Shown here piece by piece: positions 45,301 to 57,325 of a DNA stretch of 64,000 nt (position 1 is the stretch's first letter; every line of letters starts with the position of its first letter). The stretch lies in the NCBI RefSeq assembly GCF_947179165.1, contig NC_077238.1:46010293-46074292 (forward strand), written 5' to 3'. The stretch comes from Solanum dulcamara (taxonomy: Eukaryota; Streptophyta; Magnoliopsida; Solanales; Solanaceae). Both the position numbers and the translations under genes were made by a program. Under the pieces are notes generated by a model. The model did no database searches. It was not told the DNA's origin and worked only from the letters and a program-made list of their open reading frames with translations.

Positions 45301-48300
45301 TTTCACAACTCAACTCCATAGGCCGTGACTAGTGCCCGAGTTCGGCATCCATACGTACCCTTAGCCCCACTTAGAGTGTTAGAAGAATAAACAAAAGTAG
45401 GATTCAAAAAGAGGTCGCTAGAGAGCGCATAAGAACAGATTTAGCACAAGAGGGTCGTTAAGGCCATCATGGAACACAAAGCCCAAAACATATATACATA
45501 ACCCACATCACAAGTCTACAGACCTCTACAGAATGATAGCCTAGTCATATGATGGGACAGGTCCCCATCGTACCCTTAACCAACATGTACAAATGTACAA
45601 GAGAAAAGTTAGTACCAAAATAGGGCTCCGGACAAAGGAGCACTGCCAACCAACACAGTGGATGTCCTAGGCGACCAAATCAGTAAACCGAGTGTTTGTA
45701 CCTGTGGGCATGTAATGCAGCTTCCAAATAAAAGGGTTCAGCACAGAAAATGTACTGAGTATGTAAAGCATGGACTATAATAAGTAAAACTATTACCAGA
45801 ACAGAAGGTGCAAAAATGAGCAAAATATCCAGAATATCAAAATGTTTTTCATAACCACATATAATGTATGCAGAAAAAAATATGCCATTTCAGACCCCAT
45901 TATGGGACTCGGTGAACAAATTGTTGTCACCACCCCATCACTGGCGCCATAGCACATCATAACACCAGAGTAGGGAATATCTCTGTAACAGATCATATCA
46001 TATCAAATGGTCATATCAGATCATATCATATCATATGTGTACATGACATATCATATCTCCACAAATCAAACCCATGTATAGGGCGTACCTGCCCCCTCAC
46101 GTCAGAGCACGTTGAAAAATGCAGAGAAGTACGCACGATAACAAACCCAAGCTTGGGCTCATTGTAAAAAGCATTGAGGCATCCACGAGTGGAGTAGTGA
46201 GAAACTAAATGAAATATAAAATACAAAACATTTCCATAGACTCGATAGCATAACTCTGATGACAAGTCATATAAGAGAAATTGAGCGATAATTATAGTGC
46301 ATGTCTTTCAGATGTCACGATGGTCTATGTAAAAATAGTCTTTATGAATTCGTTTCCATATTTCAAAATATATTATGGGGCTCAATGAAATAATTAAAAT
46401 AACAGTCGTTTAATATTTGGAAGCGTAGCAAAAAGGTTTCCTTTGAATTCCACTCAACATAAGTCAAATGGAATAATTAAAATGAGTTATCATTAAAGTC
46501 AAGACAAGAGTCATATCAAGTACCTTTCGAAAGTCACTATGGATTACATCAATATAGAACTTCTGGAATTATATACTCATTTCAAAGCATAATAAAATGT
46601 TTTTTGGAAATCAAGAAATTGGCCATCCTAGTGGCTCTAGGAATAGGAACTTCCTTGCAACCATATAAAATTTATATATTTGTTTCATAAAGACCATGCC
46701 AAAAGAAAGATTATATTTACATACATATGCTAAATCATGCCAAGAGAAATAATAAGCTTTACAACTTATGCCAAAAATATGCCAAAAGAAGAAACTGTTA
46801 GTTTTACATACCTGTTATGGGTTAATCACATCCAGACTCGCTTCGCCACTACCTTAACCTATTTAACACAAAAGTAATTCTAAGTTTAGTGAGATTAGAC
46901 TTTACATCTTGTAATTCTACCACAAATTACCCATAGGAACCAATCCCTTATCCATTTCATTAGACTAGTTCATTACTAGTTCCGAAGTTAGCGGAAATCG
47001 GGCAGCATCTCCCCTATAACTTGTCCTATCCAAACTTTTGTTTTAACCTCCAAACCATAGAATCCACATTAACAATAACAACCAGAATCTATACAACATT
47101 GAATTACGACAATATGAGGCATTACAAGTTCCCAACGACTCGCCCAAAATCATGATACCAAAATAGAGTTTTTAGTCTTTATTTTGTAAAATCTTAACCA
47201 CACCGAAATGGAGGGTTACATGGATGTAAACAGAGGCCTATACAGTCATTTTTAACCATGTTCCATCCCTTCAACACTAAAAAACAACACCCAACACAAC
47301 ACCACAATAACAACGACTCTAGCCAAACTTTAACCCATTAGAATAGCGTCAAATCAGCCCCTACATGACCTGTGACTTTCTTTGGTCGTAACCTGTATAT
47401 TTTTATGTTTACAATACATATTTATACCTTTATAACATGTCCAAACCCTTACACAAAACGTGGGAAAAGAGAACCACACCATACCTTAACGAATGGCTTC
47501 CCAAACTTGCTGAAAATTGGCTTCGGAAGCTCTTTAACATGCTGAAAATTGGTGGGGCTGTTTGCTTCACTTCCTTGCTACCCGAAAGAGTAGTTTACAC
47601 AATTAAACACCATTATTTAACCGTAGGATACCTTAAATAATTAATTCATGTAGAAAAGGTTGGGGGCTTACCTTGAATTGGAGCAACCCGTGGCTGCCTT
47701 GCTCTTGCTCTCACCTTTTTCTCTCTTCTCTTTTTCTAAGTTCAGCTCAATAATGAAGACTTAGTCATAAGACTAAGTATATATCCACTTTTAGAGAGTG
47801 ACACATGGAATCGCCTAGGGGTGCCACGTGGAATCCCCCTAGGGCTCCACCTCACCCATGTAGCCACTCATATGCTGCCACGTAGTAGTGTAGGGTCCAC
47901 CCCAAGCAGGTGAGTCAAAAACTTTGTCCAAGTAGGTGCATCACCTACTTGTCTCAAGTAGGCTCCTCGTCTCCTTATTTCCCTTTCGTGGGTTCGTAAT
48001 ATCGTCTCACTTCTAGAGCCTATGTATTTCTTCCTACTTAAGCTCGACATATACTCAAGTAGCTTAGTTACGTAAGACGTCCTAGTATGTAACTTACACA
48101 AATAAGTCAAGTTCCACGACTTGTTATTTGGCCTCTAACTCCTTTCAAATACTTATAACTCTATTTCCAACCTTCCCTATTATGGGCATCACATTCTCCT
48201 TTCCTTAGAGTTGTTTGATAGAGTTATAGCCTATCTGGATCACATGGTAACTTTTAAGAAGCTTTCAAGAACTTAGGAATCTTTCAAGAAACTTAAGAAT

Positions 48301-48379
48301 CTTAAGAATTTTTTTAAGAAACTCCAGAATCTCTCAAGGTACCAAAGTCTTTCGAAGTCCAAAAGTATGGGGTAAAACA
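45301..48379 (-). repeat. Element E 5' LTR (3079 bp)
   Basis: On the minus strand it starts TGTTTTACCCC at 48379 and ends TTGTGAAA at 45301. It keeps the block 46066-46498 that is missing from the other LTR. Frames at 45793-45996, 46026-46265, 47437-47640 and 47868-48110 are LTR sequence; the first recurs in the other LTR at 40612-40815. Confidence 0.85.
47779..47784 (-). promoter_or_regulatory. Candidate core promoter of element E (TATATA), 5' LTR copy
   Basis: TATATA flanked by the same bases as at 42157. In the 5' LTR this copy would drive the genomic RNA through gag. Conserved between the two LTRs; not otherwise tested. Confidence 0.4.
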
Positions 48380-48384
48380 TTAGT

Positions 48385-48956
48385 ATACATACCTATGTTG
48401 ATTTCTTGTTTCTGTCTTTAATTGTTGTTAGTTTCTCATATTGTAGTTTACTTTTTTTCCTTGCTCAGTCGGCTTATGATGCCTATTGCGTACCTGCTTC
48501 TTTGGTACTTATACTATACTCTGTATCTTTTTTTCCTGATGTAGGTTCAAATACTATCTATTAGCGTTGATTTTGAGCCAGCTGCAGTCATGACCGGAGA
48601 TGTGGGTGAGCACATAGCATTCTGAATTTTCCCATCTCCCTCTCTCTATATATTTTTTCTGGCTTTTGCTCTTTGAGATAGCATTGTTTCTGTGGTCCAC
48701 TTTTGAGACTTGTACTCATTTTTTAATAGCTCTTTACATGTGACTTCCAAGTTCTCAAAGTGATCTTTTTTTTGTATATATTTTGATTTACTTTCATCAT
48801 TTATTTGTGTTCCTATTATTTCATTACTGTTTTTATCTTAAATTGTTGATCTTCAACCCTGATATCCCATTACTCATAGTTCTGGGATATGGGACGACTT
48901 TTCTAATAGAGGGTCATAGTAAGCGCAATCATGACCTGATAAATTGATTCTTGACA
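48385..48956 (+). repeat. Element G 5' LTR, last part
   Basis: Resumes after the E target duplication with 'atacatacct', collinear with 56697 onward in the G 3' LTR, and ends TTCTTGACA at 48956. The primer site follows. Confidence 0.8.
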
Positions 48957-48959
48957 AGT

Positions 48960-48972
48960 TGGTATCAGGGCC
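48960..48972 (+). other. Element G primer-binding site (initiator tRNA-Met type)
   Basis: TGGTATCAGGGCC, one mismatch to the initiator-Met complement TGGTATCAGAGCC. Confidence 0.85.
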
Positions 48973-49113
48973 TCAAGCTCACTAGTCTCACTTTTTCAAA
49001 GCTAACGTCTACTAGAGCCCTACATATCAATGTGGAGACGTCTGTAACTTATCTTTAGAGGATATAGGATTTCTTTAGGAACTTGTTTATTTTATATCAC
49101 TATTGTACAGTGT

Positions 49114-50520
49114 ATGTCTTATCAGTTTCCAAAAATCTCACTTGTTCCAATCATTTATAGGATGTCTTGCATGCGTGATAGGGCCCCAACTATAGGTAAC
49201 GAACAAACCCGAGGTTATGCTAGGACTACAACTTTAGGCCAGAGTAGAGAGAAGACTTTGAAGTTGGGGGTGGAGCCACAGGCAGCTGCATTACACTATC
49301 AGCCAGTGACACCAGAACCTGCCCAACAATCGCCAGATCTATTATAGCACCGAAACTTCAGGCGATACTCACCAAGATATTAGAAGCTATTAGGGGTATG
49401 AAGCAGGCCCTAGCTATAGCCGCTCCAGTATCGCAGGGTTAGCCTATACCAACGACACTAGTAGTTTACTTGCCACTAGCACCTACCACTCAGTTTGATA
49501 ATCTAAAGGGCATCATGCCACTTCGAGAGCAAAAGATGCTTAGGATGTTCCTTAGACTATCACTACCAAGGCTTTCTAGTGCTGTAGGTTAGGAAGCCCA
49601 TGAGTTTTTACTTGTCGCGGGGGCTATAATCGTTGAGTATAGTGGAGTCAAGAGGAGCTGACTTGACTTTTTATAATCTGGACGGTACTACTTCGCAATA
49701 GTGGCGTTCATATATAGAGGCCATCTATCTAAGTCTCTACGGGTGTCGTAGGCTGAGTTTTCAGAGGCGGTTTTGGACCAATTTATCTCCAGAAGCATTA
49801 TACTTCACCTTTGAGATCCATTTTCATAGTTATACCATGGCTCCATGATAGTATCAGAGTATAAGGCATGATTTACGAGCTCTGTCTATATGCTACCATG
49901 ATCTTACCTACTGAGGATGAGAGAGTCTATTGCTTCTTTAGAGAGTTGAGCCTCCAATTATCGATTGAGACTCAGTCTTTAGTTTTATAGGGTTGCTCAT
50001 TTTTGGATGTGGTAGACCATGCCCACGTGATTTACCACCTCTATTGCGAGGCCCAATGGAGCAGCAATAACAGAGCTAGATATAAGGAGAGTTAGTGTAG
50101 GCCCCATTTTAGGCCTAACGAAATCATACGACAGATCTCATAAGAGATTCATGGAGGGACAGTCCAATCGCCCATTCAAGGCCTCACTCCATACATCAAA
50201 AGGTGACAAATACCATCAGGGTGGCTTTAATATTAGTATGAGCCAGGGCCAAGGTGGAATTAAGATGGGTGTTTCTAGTCGATGTTCCTAGCCTCCTACT
50301 AGTTGCTATGATTTTGGGGAGCTAGATCAATGGTCCTATGAGTACCCACATCATAGGTCAGTTGCACCAGCTTTATAGCCAGCTAGACTTGCACCAGCAA
50401 TAGCACCTCTAGTTAGAGGCAGAGGCCAGGGTTAGGATCACATGGGTGGTCATGAATATGCATTGGGAGGTCCTCGAGGAGGCAGGAAAAGGCCCGAGTT
50501 TATGCACAATATAGGGAATC
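49114..50520 (+). pseudogene. Element G gag relic
   Basis: N-terminal fragment MSCMRDRAPTIGNEQTRGYA (within 49114-49347) is followed by a Gln and Pro-rich stretch, then by scattered Gag pieces in changing frames. Near 50301-50345 the zinc knuckle reads CYDFGELDQWSYEY. Against C-x2-C-x4-H-x4-C, the second Cys, the His and the last Cys are replaced by Phe, Gln and Tyr, each by a single base change. Non-functional. Confidence 0.7.
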
Positions 50521-50529
50521 CTAGACACA

Positions 50530-50985
50530 TTTTTATGTAGCTCCAGCTAGAATAGAGGCTGAGGCCTCGAATCATGTGATCAAATATACGATTCTCTAAT
50601 GGTATCAATTTGCATATGCTTTATTTCATCTAAGCTTTACCTATTCTTATATATTTGTATATTACGCCCCTCAATTGAGTATGAGTCCAGATCCCTTAGC
50701 TGAACCATTGCATATCTTGACCTCGGTATATGATTCTTTAGTAGTGGATTAGGTCTTTCAATCTTGTGTGGTGACTATTCAGGGGCGAGACACTAAGGAT
50801 GATCTTGTTTTACTTGATATGGTAGATTTTCACGTAATTATAGGTATGGACTGGCTATCCCCTCACCACGCAGTCTTGGATTGGTATGGTAAGGTCATTA
50901 CCTTAGCCATGCCTAGTATTCCACCAGTAGTGTGGCAGGGCTCTTATAGTCGTATATCGACTAGGGTGATCTATTTTATTTAGGC
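50530..50985 (+). pseudogene. Element G aspartic protease relic
   Basis: Frames from 50570 show RIEAEASNHVI, then LFHLSFTYSYISVYYAP, where the active-site Asp-Pro-Gly-Ser has become His-Leu-Ser-Phe, so the enzyme is dead. From 50768 a clean frame gives LVLLDMVDFHVIIGMDWLSP and KVITLAMPSIPPVVWQG, the well-conserved end of the domain. The same block in A2 lies at 30859-30930. Confidence 0.8.
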
Positions 50986-51229
50986 TCGGAGGGTAGTAGC
51001 TAGCGGATGTTTGGCATATTTGGCTTATGTTAGAGATAGTAGTAAGGTTCTTACGATTAACTAAGCGCCTATAGTCCGTGAGTTTGCAGATGTGTTTCTT
51101 ATCGACTTGTCTAGTCTCCCTTTGAATTGTGATACTGATGTTGCCATTGTTTTAGAGCTGGGTACTCATCCTATTTCCATCCCACTATATCGTATGTCCC
51201 TTGTAATACCCAATGAGCTCAGTTTCTAG

Positions 51230-51830
51230 CTTCAGGATCTCTTGGGTAAGGGATTCATTTGGCCTAGCATATCACCTTAGGGTGCTCAAGTCCTGTTTAT
51301 TAAGAAGAAAGATGGTGCTACGAGGATGTGTATTGATTATAGGTAGTTAAATAATGTAATAGTGAAAATCCATTACCTTAGCGTAGAATTGATGATTTGT
51401 TTGACCAGCTTTAGGGTGTCATGGTATATTTTAAGATTGATTTGAGATTTGGCTACCACTAGTTGAGGATTAGGGCAGCAGACATCCTTAAGACCTCATT
51501 TAAGACTCATTACGGCCATTATGAGTTCCTAGTGATATCTTTTGGGTTGACTAATTCCCCCTCTGCATTTATTGACTTAATGAATCGGTTATTCAGGAAG
51601 TACTTGGACTCATTTTTTATAGTCTTTACTGATGATATTTTTTTATACTCGTGGAGCCAAGATGAACATGAACAACATTTAAGGGTAGTGCTCCAGACTT
51701 TGAGAGATCAACAGCTTTATGCCAAGTTCTTTAAGTATGAATTTTGTCTTGAGTCTGTAGTATTCTTGGGAAACGTGGTGACCAAAGATAGAACTATGGT
51801 ATCCAATGATGCTTGAGGCTATTTGTGATT
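51230..51830 (+). pseudogene. Element G reverse transcriptase relic
   Basis: Begins DLLGKGFIWPSISP then KKKDGATRMCIDYR, loses frame near 51365, and resumes at 51463 with [20 protein letters not shown] and [20 protein letters not shown]. The FTDD corresponds to the catalytic F/YxDD box with both aspartates kept. The next part, [20 protein letters not shown], is the usual connection region. In-frame stops and at least one frameshift. Confidence 0.85.
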
Positions 51831-51979
51831 GGTCCAGGCCCACCACTATGACTGATATACGTAGCTTTATCGGATTGACAGGGTAATATAGGCTCTTTGT
51901 TGAGGAATCCTCTACTATAGCACCATATTTGACTCAGTTGACTCACCATGATATTCCGTTTGTATAGTCAGAGGAGTGT

Positions 51980-52400
51980 ATGATGAGTTTGGGGCTGAAG
52001 GAGTTTGTTACTACCGCTCCAATGTTGACTCTTCTAGTTGAGGGTGAGGGATTCATCATTTATTGTGATGCATCTGGCATTGGTTTGGGTTGTGTACTAT
52101 GCAGCAGGTTCGTGTTATTTCTTATTTTTTGCATGAGTGCAACTACCCCACTCATGAATTAGACTTGGTAGCAGTAGTTTTCATGCTTAAGATTTGGAGG
52201 CACTACTTGTATGGGGTTCGATGCAAGATCTACACTGATTATAAGAGCCTTTAGTATATTATAAGTTAGAGGGATTTTAATTCGATCCAGTTCCATTAGA
52301 TTGACCTTATGAAGGAATGTGACCTCTCTATTCTCCACCATTTGTGCAAGGCAAATGTGGTAGTAGACACCTTGAGTCAGAAGGCAGTGAGTATGGATAT
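51980..52400 (+). pseudogene. Element G RNase H relic
   Basis: Frame 51980-52162 contains [16 protein letters not shown], carrying the first catalytic Asp. In another frame [20 protein letters not shown] supplies the catalytic Glu, and IYTDYKSL supplies the next Asp. The domain is complete in outline but split by a frameshift near 52110. Confidence 0.8.
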
Positions 52401-52639
52401 TCTACCCTTTATTTCTTCTATGGAGCACCTTTATCTTTGGATATGCAGTACTTAGACAACTGGATGATTCAACTTGACATTTTTGTTCCCCGATACATGC
52501 TAGCTTATGTTGGAGCTCAGTCATCTCTATTGGATCAAATTCAAAGCCATCAGCTTGAGGATGAGAATTTAGTTGCACTTTAAGATAGAGTTTTGAAAGA
52601 AGATGCCGGCCTGACTACTTTAGATCCAGATAGGGTATT

Positions 52640-53540
52640 GAGGTTTGATGGCCATCTTTGTGTCCCGAGAGTTAGGGTTTTGATCTAGTTAATCCTTAGC
52701 GATACTATGATTCTAGATATTATACCCATCTAATATTATATCATGTATTGAGGAAGCATTACTGGTGGAGCGGCATGAAGAGAGATATCGCAGATTATGT
52801 GTAGTGTTGTTTAATTTGCCAGCATGTTAAGCCAAGCACTTGATGCCTTGTGGAAATGGAAGCGTATAACCATAGACTTCATTATGGGGAAGCCTCGCAC
52901 TTCTCATTGTATTAATCGTATATGGTTCATCATGGATTGATTGATCAAGTCAACACACTTCCTCCCTATTCATACATCCTACAATGCCGAGAGGTTGGCC
53001 CTTATCTAAACTCAGGAGGTGGTTCTTCTTCATGGTGTGCATATTTCTATCATCTCAGACCGGGGCTTCTAGTTCATATCTAGCTTTTGGAGGACTTTCT
53101 AGGAAGAGTTGTGTACCCATGTCGACCTTAGCACAACTTTGCATCCGCAGACTGACGGCCAATCAGAGCATACTATTAAGGTTCTTAAGGATATATTTCA
53201 GACCTGTGTTATTGATTTTAGGGGTCAATAGGACAAGTTTTTGCCTTTGGCAGAGTTTGCGTACAACAATAGCTACCACTCTATTATTCAGATGGCCCCG
53301 TTTGAGGCCTTATATAGCAGGCTTTGTCTCTTTTTGATTAGTTGGTTTTATTCTATGGATCCAAGGTCGTGTGGTACAGACTTGATGAAGGAGGCCTTAA
53401 ATCACGTGAGGGTAATTCAGGATAGGCTCAGGATAATTTAGAGTAGACACTAGAGCTATGTAGATCATAGGCGTCGATCATTGAGATTTGTCGTTGGTGA
53501 TAGAGTATTCCTCCTTGTATCACTTATGAAGGGCGTGAGA
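52640..53540 (+). pseudogene. Element G integrase relic
   Basis: The N-terminal zinc-binding part is visible as HYWWSGMKRDIADYV and CCLICQHVK (about 52750-52830). The core then shows ITIDFIMGKP (first Asp), HISIISDRGF (second Asp) and HPQTDGQSEHTIKVLKDIFQ (Glu), the DDE triad, and LPLAEFAYNNSYHSIIQMAP further on. Multiple stops and frame changes; residues are spread over at least two frames. Confidence 0.85.
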
Positions 53541-53639
53541 AGATTTGGGAGGTGGGTCAAGCTTAGCCCAGATATATTGAACCTTTTAAGATTTTATGGA
53601 CAATTGGCAAGGTTCTATATGAGTTAGCTTTGCCTTCAG

Positions 53640-53925
53640 CCTTTTCATCTATTCATCCAGTTTTCCATGTTTCATTTCTTCATTGGTACGTCCCTAAAGA
53701 GTTTCATGTACTCCATTATTGTGCGGTTAAGTTGGATGATCGTCTGAGTTATATTTAGGAGCCAGTTAGTATTTTTGCCAGAGATGTTAGACAGCTGTGA
53801 TCCAGAGCAATTCCTATAGTTAATGTCTATTGGAGGTATCATCCAATCGAGGAGCCTACCTAGGAGAATGAGAACGAGATGCGGGCGCATTTCCCCAGCT
53901 TATTTGTCCTTCAAGTACTTCTTGG
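53640..53925 (+). pseudogene. Element G chromodomain relic
   Basis: Reads HPVFHVSFLHWYVP, then LDDRLSYI and VNVYWRYHPIEEPT followed by ENENEMRAHFPSLFVL with stops between. This arrangement, with aromatic residues around 'WRYHP.EE.TWE', is the chromodomain at the end of chromovirus integrases, which steers insertion to marked chromatin. It places G in the Tekay/Del-like chromoviruses. Confidence 0.8.
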
Positions 53926-53966
53926 CTCTTACTTTTGCAGATGAAAGTTCTTTTAGTAGTGGATGT

Positions 53967-56900
53967 TGTAATGACCCTTTGGGTCATTTTTGAATAAAAC
54001 ATTCATTTCATCGTTTAAAGCATTTCTGTAGTGAATCCAAGTCATTTATGACATGTAGCACTGACTATTTGGTCGTGTGGTTGTTCGCATGGGTGTTAGG
54101 CCCATTTCCTTATTTTGGAGGTCTTATAACCTAAAAAAGGTGATTCCCTACTTTAGAGCTCTTACGACCTCAAAATGAAATTCTAACAGTTCCATCAGTT
54201 CCAAAATTTCCAAATTAAGGTAGTAGCATGGTTGGCACGAGTATCAAGGCATTCTTTATAAGTTTAGGGCCATTTGGCATTTTAGCCTGTAAAATTTGGC
54301 CTAAGGTTGATTTTGGTTAACATTCTTGGAAAGCGCATTCAGATGAGAATTTTGTCAATATGGTTATTTTGAAATGTCAAGTTTGGTCTATAACGACCCT
54401 TTATTTGCTTCCCGAGGCTTTCGATCTTATCTCGAGGCCCTTTGTAGAATTTGACTCATAATTCCACTTGGGTATGAGACCTACTTTTCATTAAAATGAC
54501 CTTGTATGAGAATTTCAAATGTGTGATTGTATCCGTAATATCGAATTTAGTGTGGTAGCATAGTTCATTTGTGCACATGAGGTTCCGAATGAATATCGAG
54601 CACCCCATTGGAGACTTTAAAAATGAGAATAATCTATTGGTACGATGGTGCACCCTCGCCCTATAAGACAACCTATCTCATAAGTTTTCTCTTAATTTCA
54701 AAGTTATATTTCTTAAGCAATTTAAGCCCGAATTTAGTGATTCAAAGGTATATCTTTGATGAGTTTTGGTGGAGATCATCATGGTGTAGACGAAATTGGT
54801 TGAAGACTATTTAGTTGTGGTAAATTAAATTGTTTTGTTGCTTCCTTTGTTGAGTTTTAAGCTATGATTTTTGGAGAATTTTGAGTCTTGATTTTCTGGG
54901 TATTTTAGGTTCGAATCTAGCGGTTTAAGAGGCTAATCTATGTGGTTTTCCAAGGAGAACGCATCGACATAGTTAGTATTGACATTTGAAGCTTCGTTTG
55001 AGGTAAGAATCATGATTTAGCTACTGCCATAGCTCCTTTTCGAGCTCCATTTTTGGAGAATTTTGGAGGATGATTTCTTGCTCCTTTTAGGTCCAAATTT
55101 GGTGATTAAAGAGCCTATACTGCCGGATTTTTCGTGAGGAACGTTGTAGTGTGGTTGGTTTCAGCTGTTGGGCCTTCATTTTTGGTAATTTCTTAATTAT
55201 AGTTGCTACCCTTGTTCTCCTTTTTAGCTTATTTTGGGTTTTTGTTGCATGTTCGGTTTGGGGCTGTTTTGAGCCCCGAATCATGTTCTATTTTAGAACA
55301 TATGTTTGTGGTAGTGTTTAGGACCTTTTCTCGAAGTCAATTCCATACGTTATGAAGTAGGTCCGATAATTCACGATTTTGACTATAAAATTTGATCAAT
55401 CTCTGAATTTAGTAATTTTTATGTTAAAACGACTATATTTATGTGATGATTCTATTATTGATAGAGTGGCAACATTCCAAGGCCGTTTGGAAGGGAAAAT
55501 CTTTGATTCCTTAAGTTGGATCGCGCACGGTCGGTCTACAGGTAGGCTATAGTTTCTCCTTCTTTAGATTGATCATGTTTAGGCATTTGTATACTGATTT
55601 GTATTAGTTTGGGGATGTTTGGGTGTCGAGCATGATAGATTCCTAGAATTTATGGCGTAGGCTCTATTTTTGAGGAATTTGAGCTTGTTGAGCATGTCTT
55701 TTATCAAGTGTTGATCATCAGTACCTTGTGGCGTCTATTGTGTATTTGGTTTATGTCATTGGAAGTATGTTTGGCCTTAGTGTAGGCTTAGATTAGTGTT
55801 GCCTTAAACTTGCATAATTTTGATTTTGATGGGCTTTGAAACTTCTCCGTCTTTGTTTCAGACAACTTAGCTCTATGTGGACTGATATAGAAGACTTGAT
55901 TGTGATAGTCTGAGCCTTATCTAGGAAGTAACAAAATATTGGAACGTTCTCCATAATATCCTACTCATTTATTGGTTCTGAATCAATTGGTTCTGAATCA
56001 ATTGGTTCTGGAAGTCTATTTTATCGATTCTGGTTAGATGTGGTTCAGGCTGGAGTGATGTATTCATAGCAATCAGATTAGGGGTGCTCCTCATGAAGCT
56101 CGGTTGTCCGTTGATCCTAAATCTGACTAATTCACCTCTGTTCATGGTTCAAGTCCCCAATTTACTCCACCGAGCGTGGTTCAAGTCCTTACCCTGGTAT
56201 TATTACCTCGGTTTGAGTCCCTGGGTTTACTTGGTTGTGGTACAAATCCACCACCGCTCTAAACCTTGGTTAAAATCCATAGCTACTTACTTGTCTTGGT
56301 TCAAGTCCATAGCTACTATTAACTTGGTTCAAGTCATTGGTCTCTTTTGCATATTGTTTAAGTCCATGATTATCCAAACATGGGTTCAAGTTCTTGGTTA
56401 CTTTTGAAATCTCGGTTCAAGTCCCTGATCCTCTTATATTTCTTAATTTCAAGTCCTTAACTCTTTCATGTTTTGGGTTCAAGATTCAGGTTCTTAGAAT
56501 GGCCCGATTCAAGTCTGTGGGATTTTGTGATGTTTCTCTCATTTTACTTGAACTATCTCTACTCTTGTCAAGATTAAGGGAGTCCATTCAGTTTGTTACT
56601 TTTAGATTTATGAACGAACGTACCCATAGGGTTTATGGGAGCTTGATGGATTTAGCTAGTTTCTCTCTGTTTCTTTGTGTGTTGACTACGCTCGTGTTCA
56701 TACCTACCTTGATTTCTTGTTTGTCTTTGGTTGTGGTTAGTTTCTCATATTTCAGTTTACTTTCGCTTTCCTTACTCAGTCAGCCTATGATGCCTATTGG
56801 ATACCTATTATTTTGGTACTCATACTACACTCTGCATCTATTTACGTGATGCAAGTTTGAGTATTTGCTATCAGCGTTGATTTTGAGCCAGCTGCAGTAG

Positions 56901-57200
56901 TAACCTGAGACGAGGGTGAGAACACAACATTCTGAATCTACCTGTTTCCCATATATATATATATATAAATACGTATATATTGTCTGTTTCTTTCTCTTTG
57001 AGATAGTCTTGTTTCTATGGTTGTATATATTTATTATGACTTTTCTTCCACTTATTTATTCTGTTTATATTAGAATTTTGTTATTTTTGTTTAGTTTCTA
57101 TCCTTAAACCCATTTTACTTGTTGTTCCAAGTTACGAGTTGTCTTACATGCTGGTGGGTTTAGTAGGTACCATCATGACTAGAGAAATCAGGTGGTGACA
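53967..57200 (+). repeat. Element G 3' LTR (3234 bp, complete)
   Basis: TGTAATGACCCTTTGGG to AGGTGGTGACA. It is the most complete LTR of this family in the window and the best reference for A1 and the G 5' LTR. Contains the GGTTCAAGTCC array, a 15-bp unit (attggttctgaatca) repeated about 2.6 times at 55971-56011, and an (AT)n run at 56953-56968. Frames at 54456-55284, 56084-56849 and 56916-57107 are LTR sequence. Confidence 0.85.
56146..56516 (+). repeat. Array of GGTTCAAGTCC motifs in the G 3' LTR
   Basis: About eleven copies or near-copies; exact ones near 56146, 56179 and 56299, with more differing by one base. Collinear with the array in the G 5' LTR. Confidence 0.7.
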
Positions 57201-57325
57201 AACTATTTTTTGTTATTTTATTTAGAAAGAAAAGAAATTTTTTTGGACTTATTTGATACTAGCAATTTAGGCCTGAGTTTGACTAGTACTTTTCTGAGAG
57301 TGCTTGAGTATAAAATAAAAAATAA

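Larger units (their letters stand above)
40131..48379 (-). mobile_element. Element E: gag-only LTR retrotransposon carrying a 5S-rRNA-like segment
   Basis: LTRs at 45301-48379 (5' side in the minus-strand reading) and 40131-42783 (3' side) flank a 2.5-kb interior. In minus-strand order it holds an initiator-Met-type primer site, one gag reading frame (45089-43611), about 520 bp without features, a 5S-rRNA-like stretch (43087-42984), a short tail, and a polypurine tract. Protease is cut off after its first few residues, and no RT, RNase H or integrase exists. LTR, primer site, gag and polypurine tract without pol is the layout described as TR-GAG elements. Target duplications are ctagt (40126-40130) and ttagt (48380-48384), one mismatch. 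Confidence 0.8.
38428..57200 (+). mobile_element. Element G: chromodomain-bearing Ty3/Gypsy (Tekay/Del-like) element with E nested in its 5' LTR
   Basis: Components in order: 5' LTR lacking its first kilobase (38428-40130, resuming 48385-48956), primer site, gag, protease, RT, RNase H, integrase, chromodomain and full 3' LTR (53967-57200). Domain order with integrase after RNase H defines Ty3/Gypsy, and a C-terminal chromodomain defines the chromoviruses. Every coding part carries stops or frameshifts. A 5' target duplication cannot be checked because the 5' end is lost; the 3' flank is aacta. Confidence 0.85.

Noticed and set aside
56394..56849. 151-codon open frame, the longest in the window
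   Set aside because: It overlaps the GGTTCAAGTCC array and LTR tail, the collinear G 5' LTR does not keep it open, and the composition is simple Leu/Ser/Phe.
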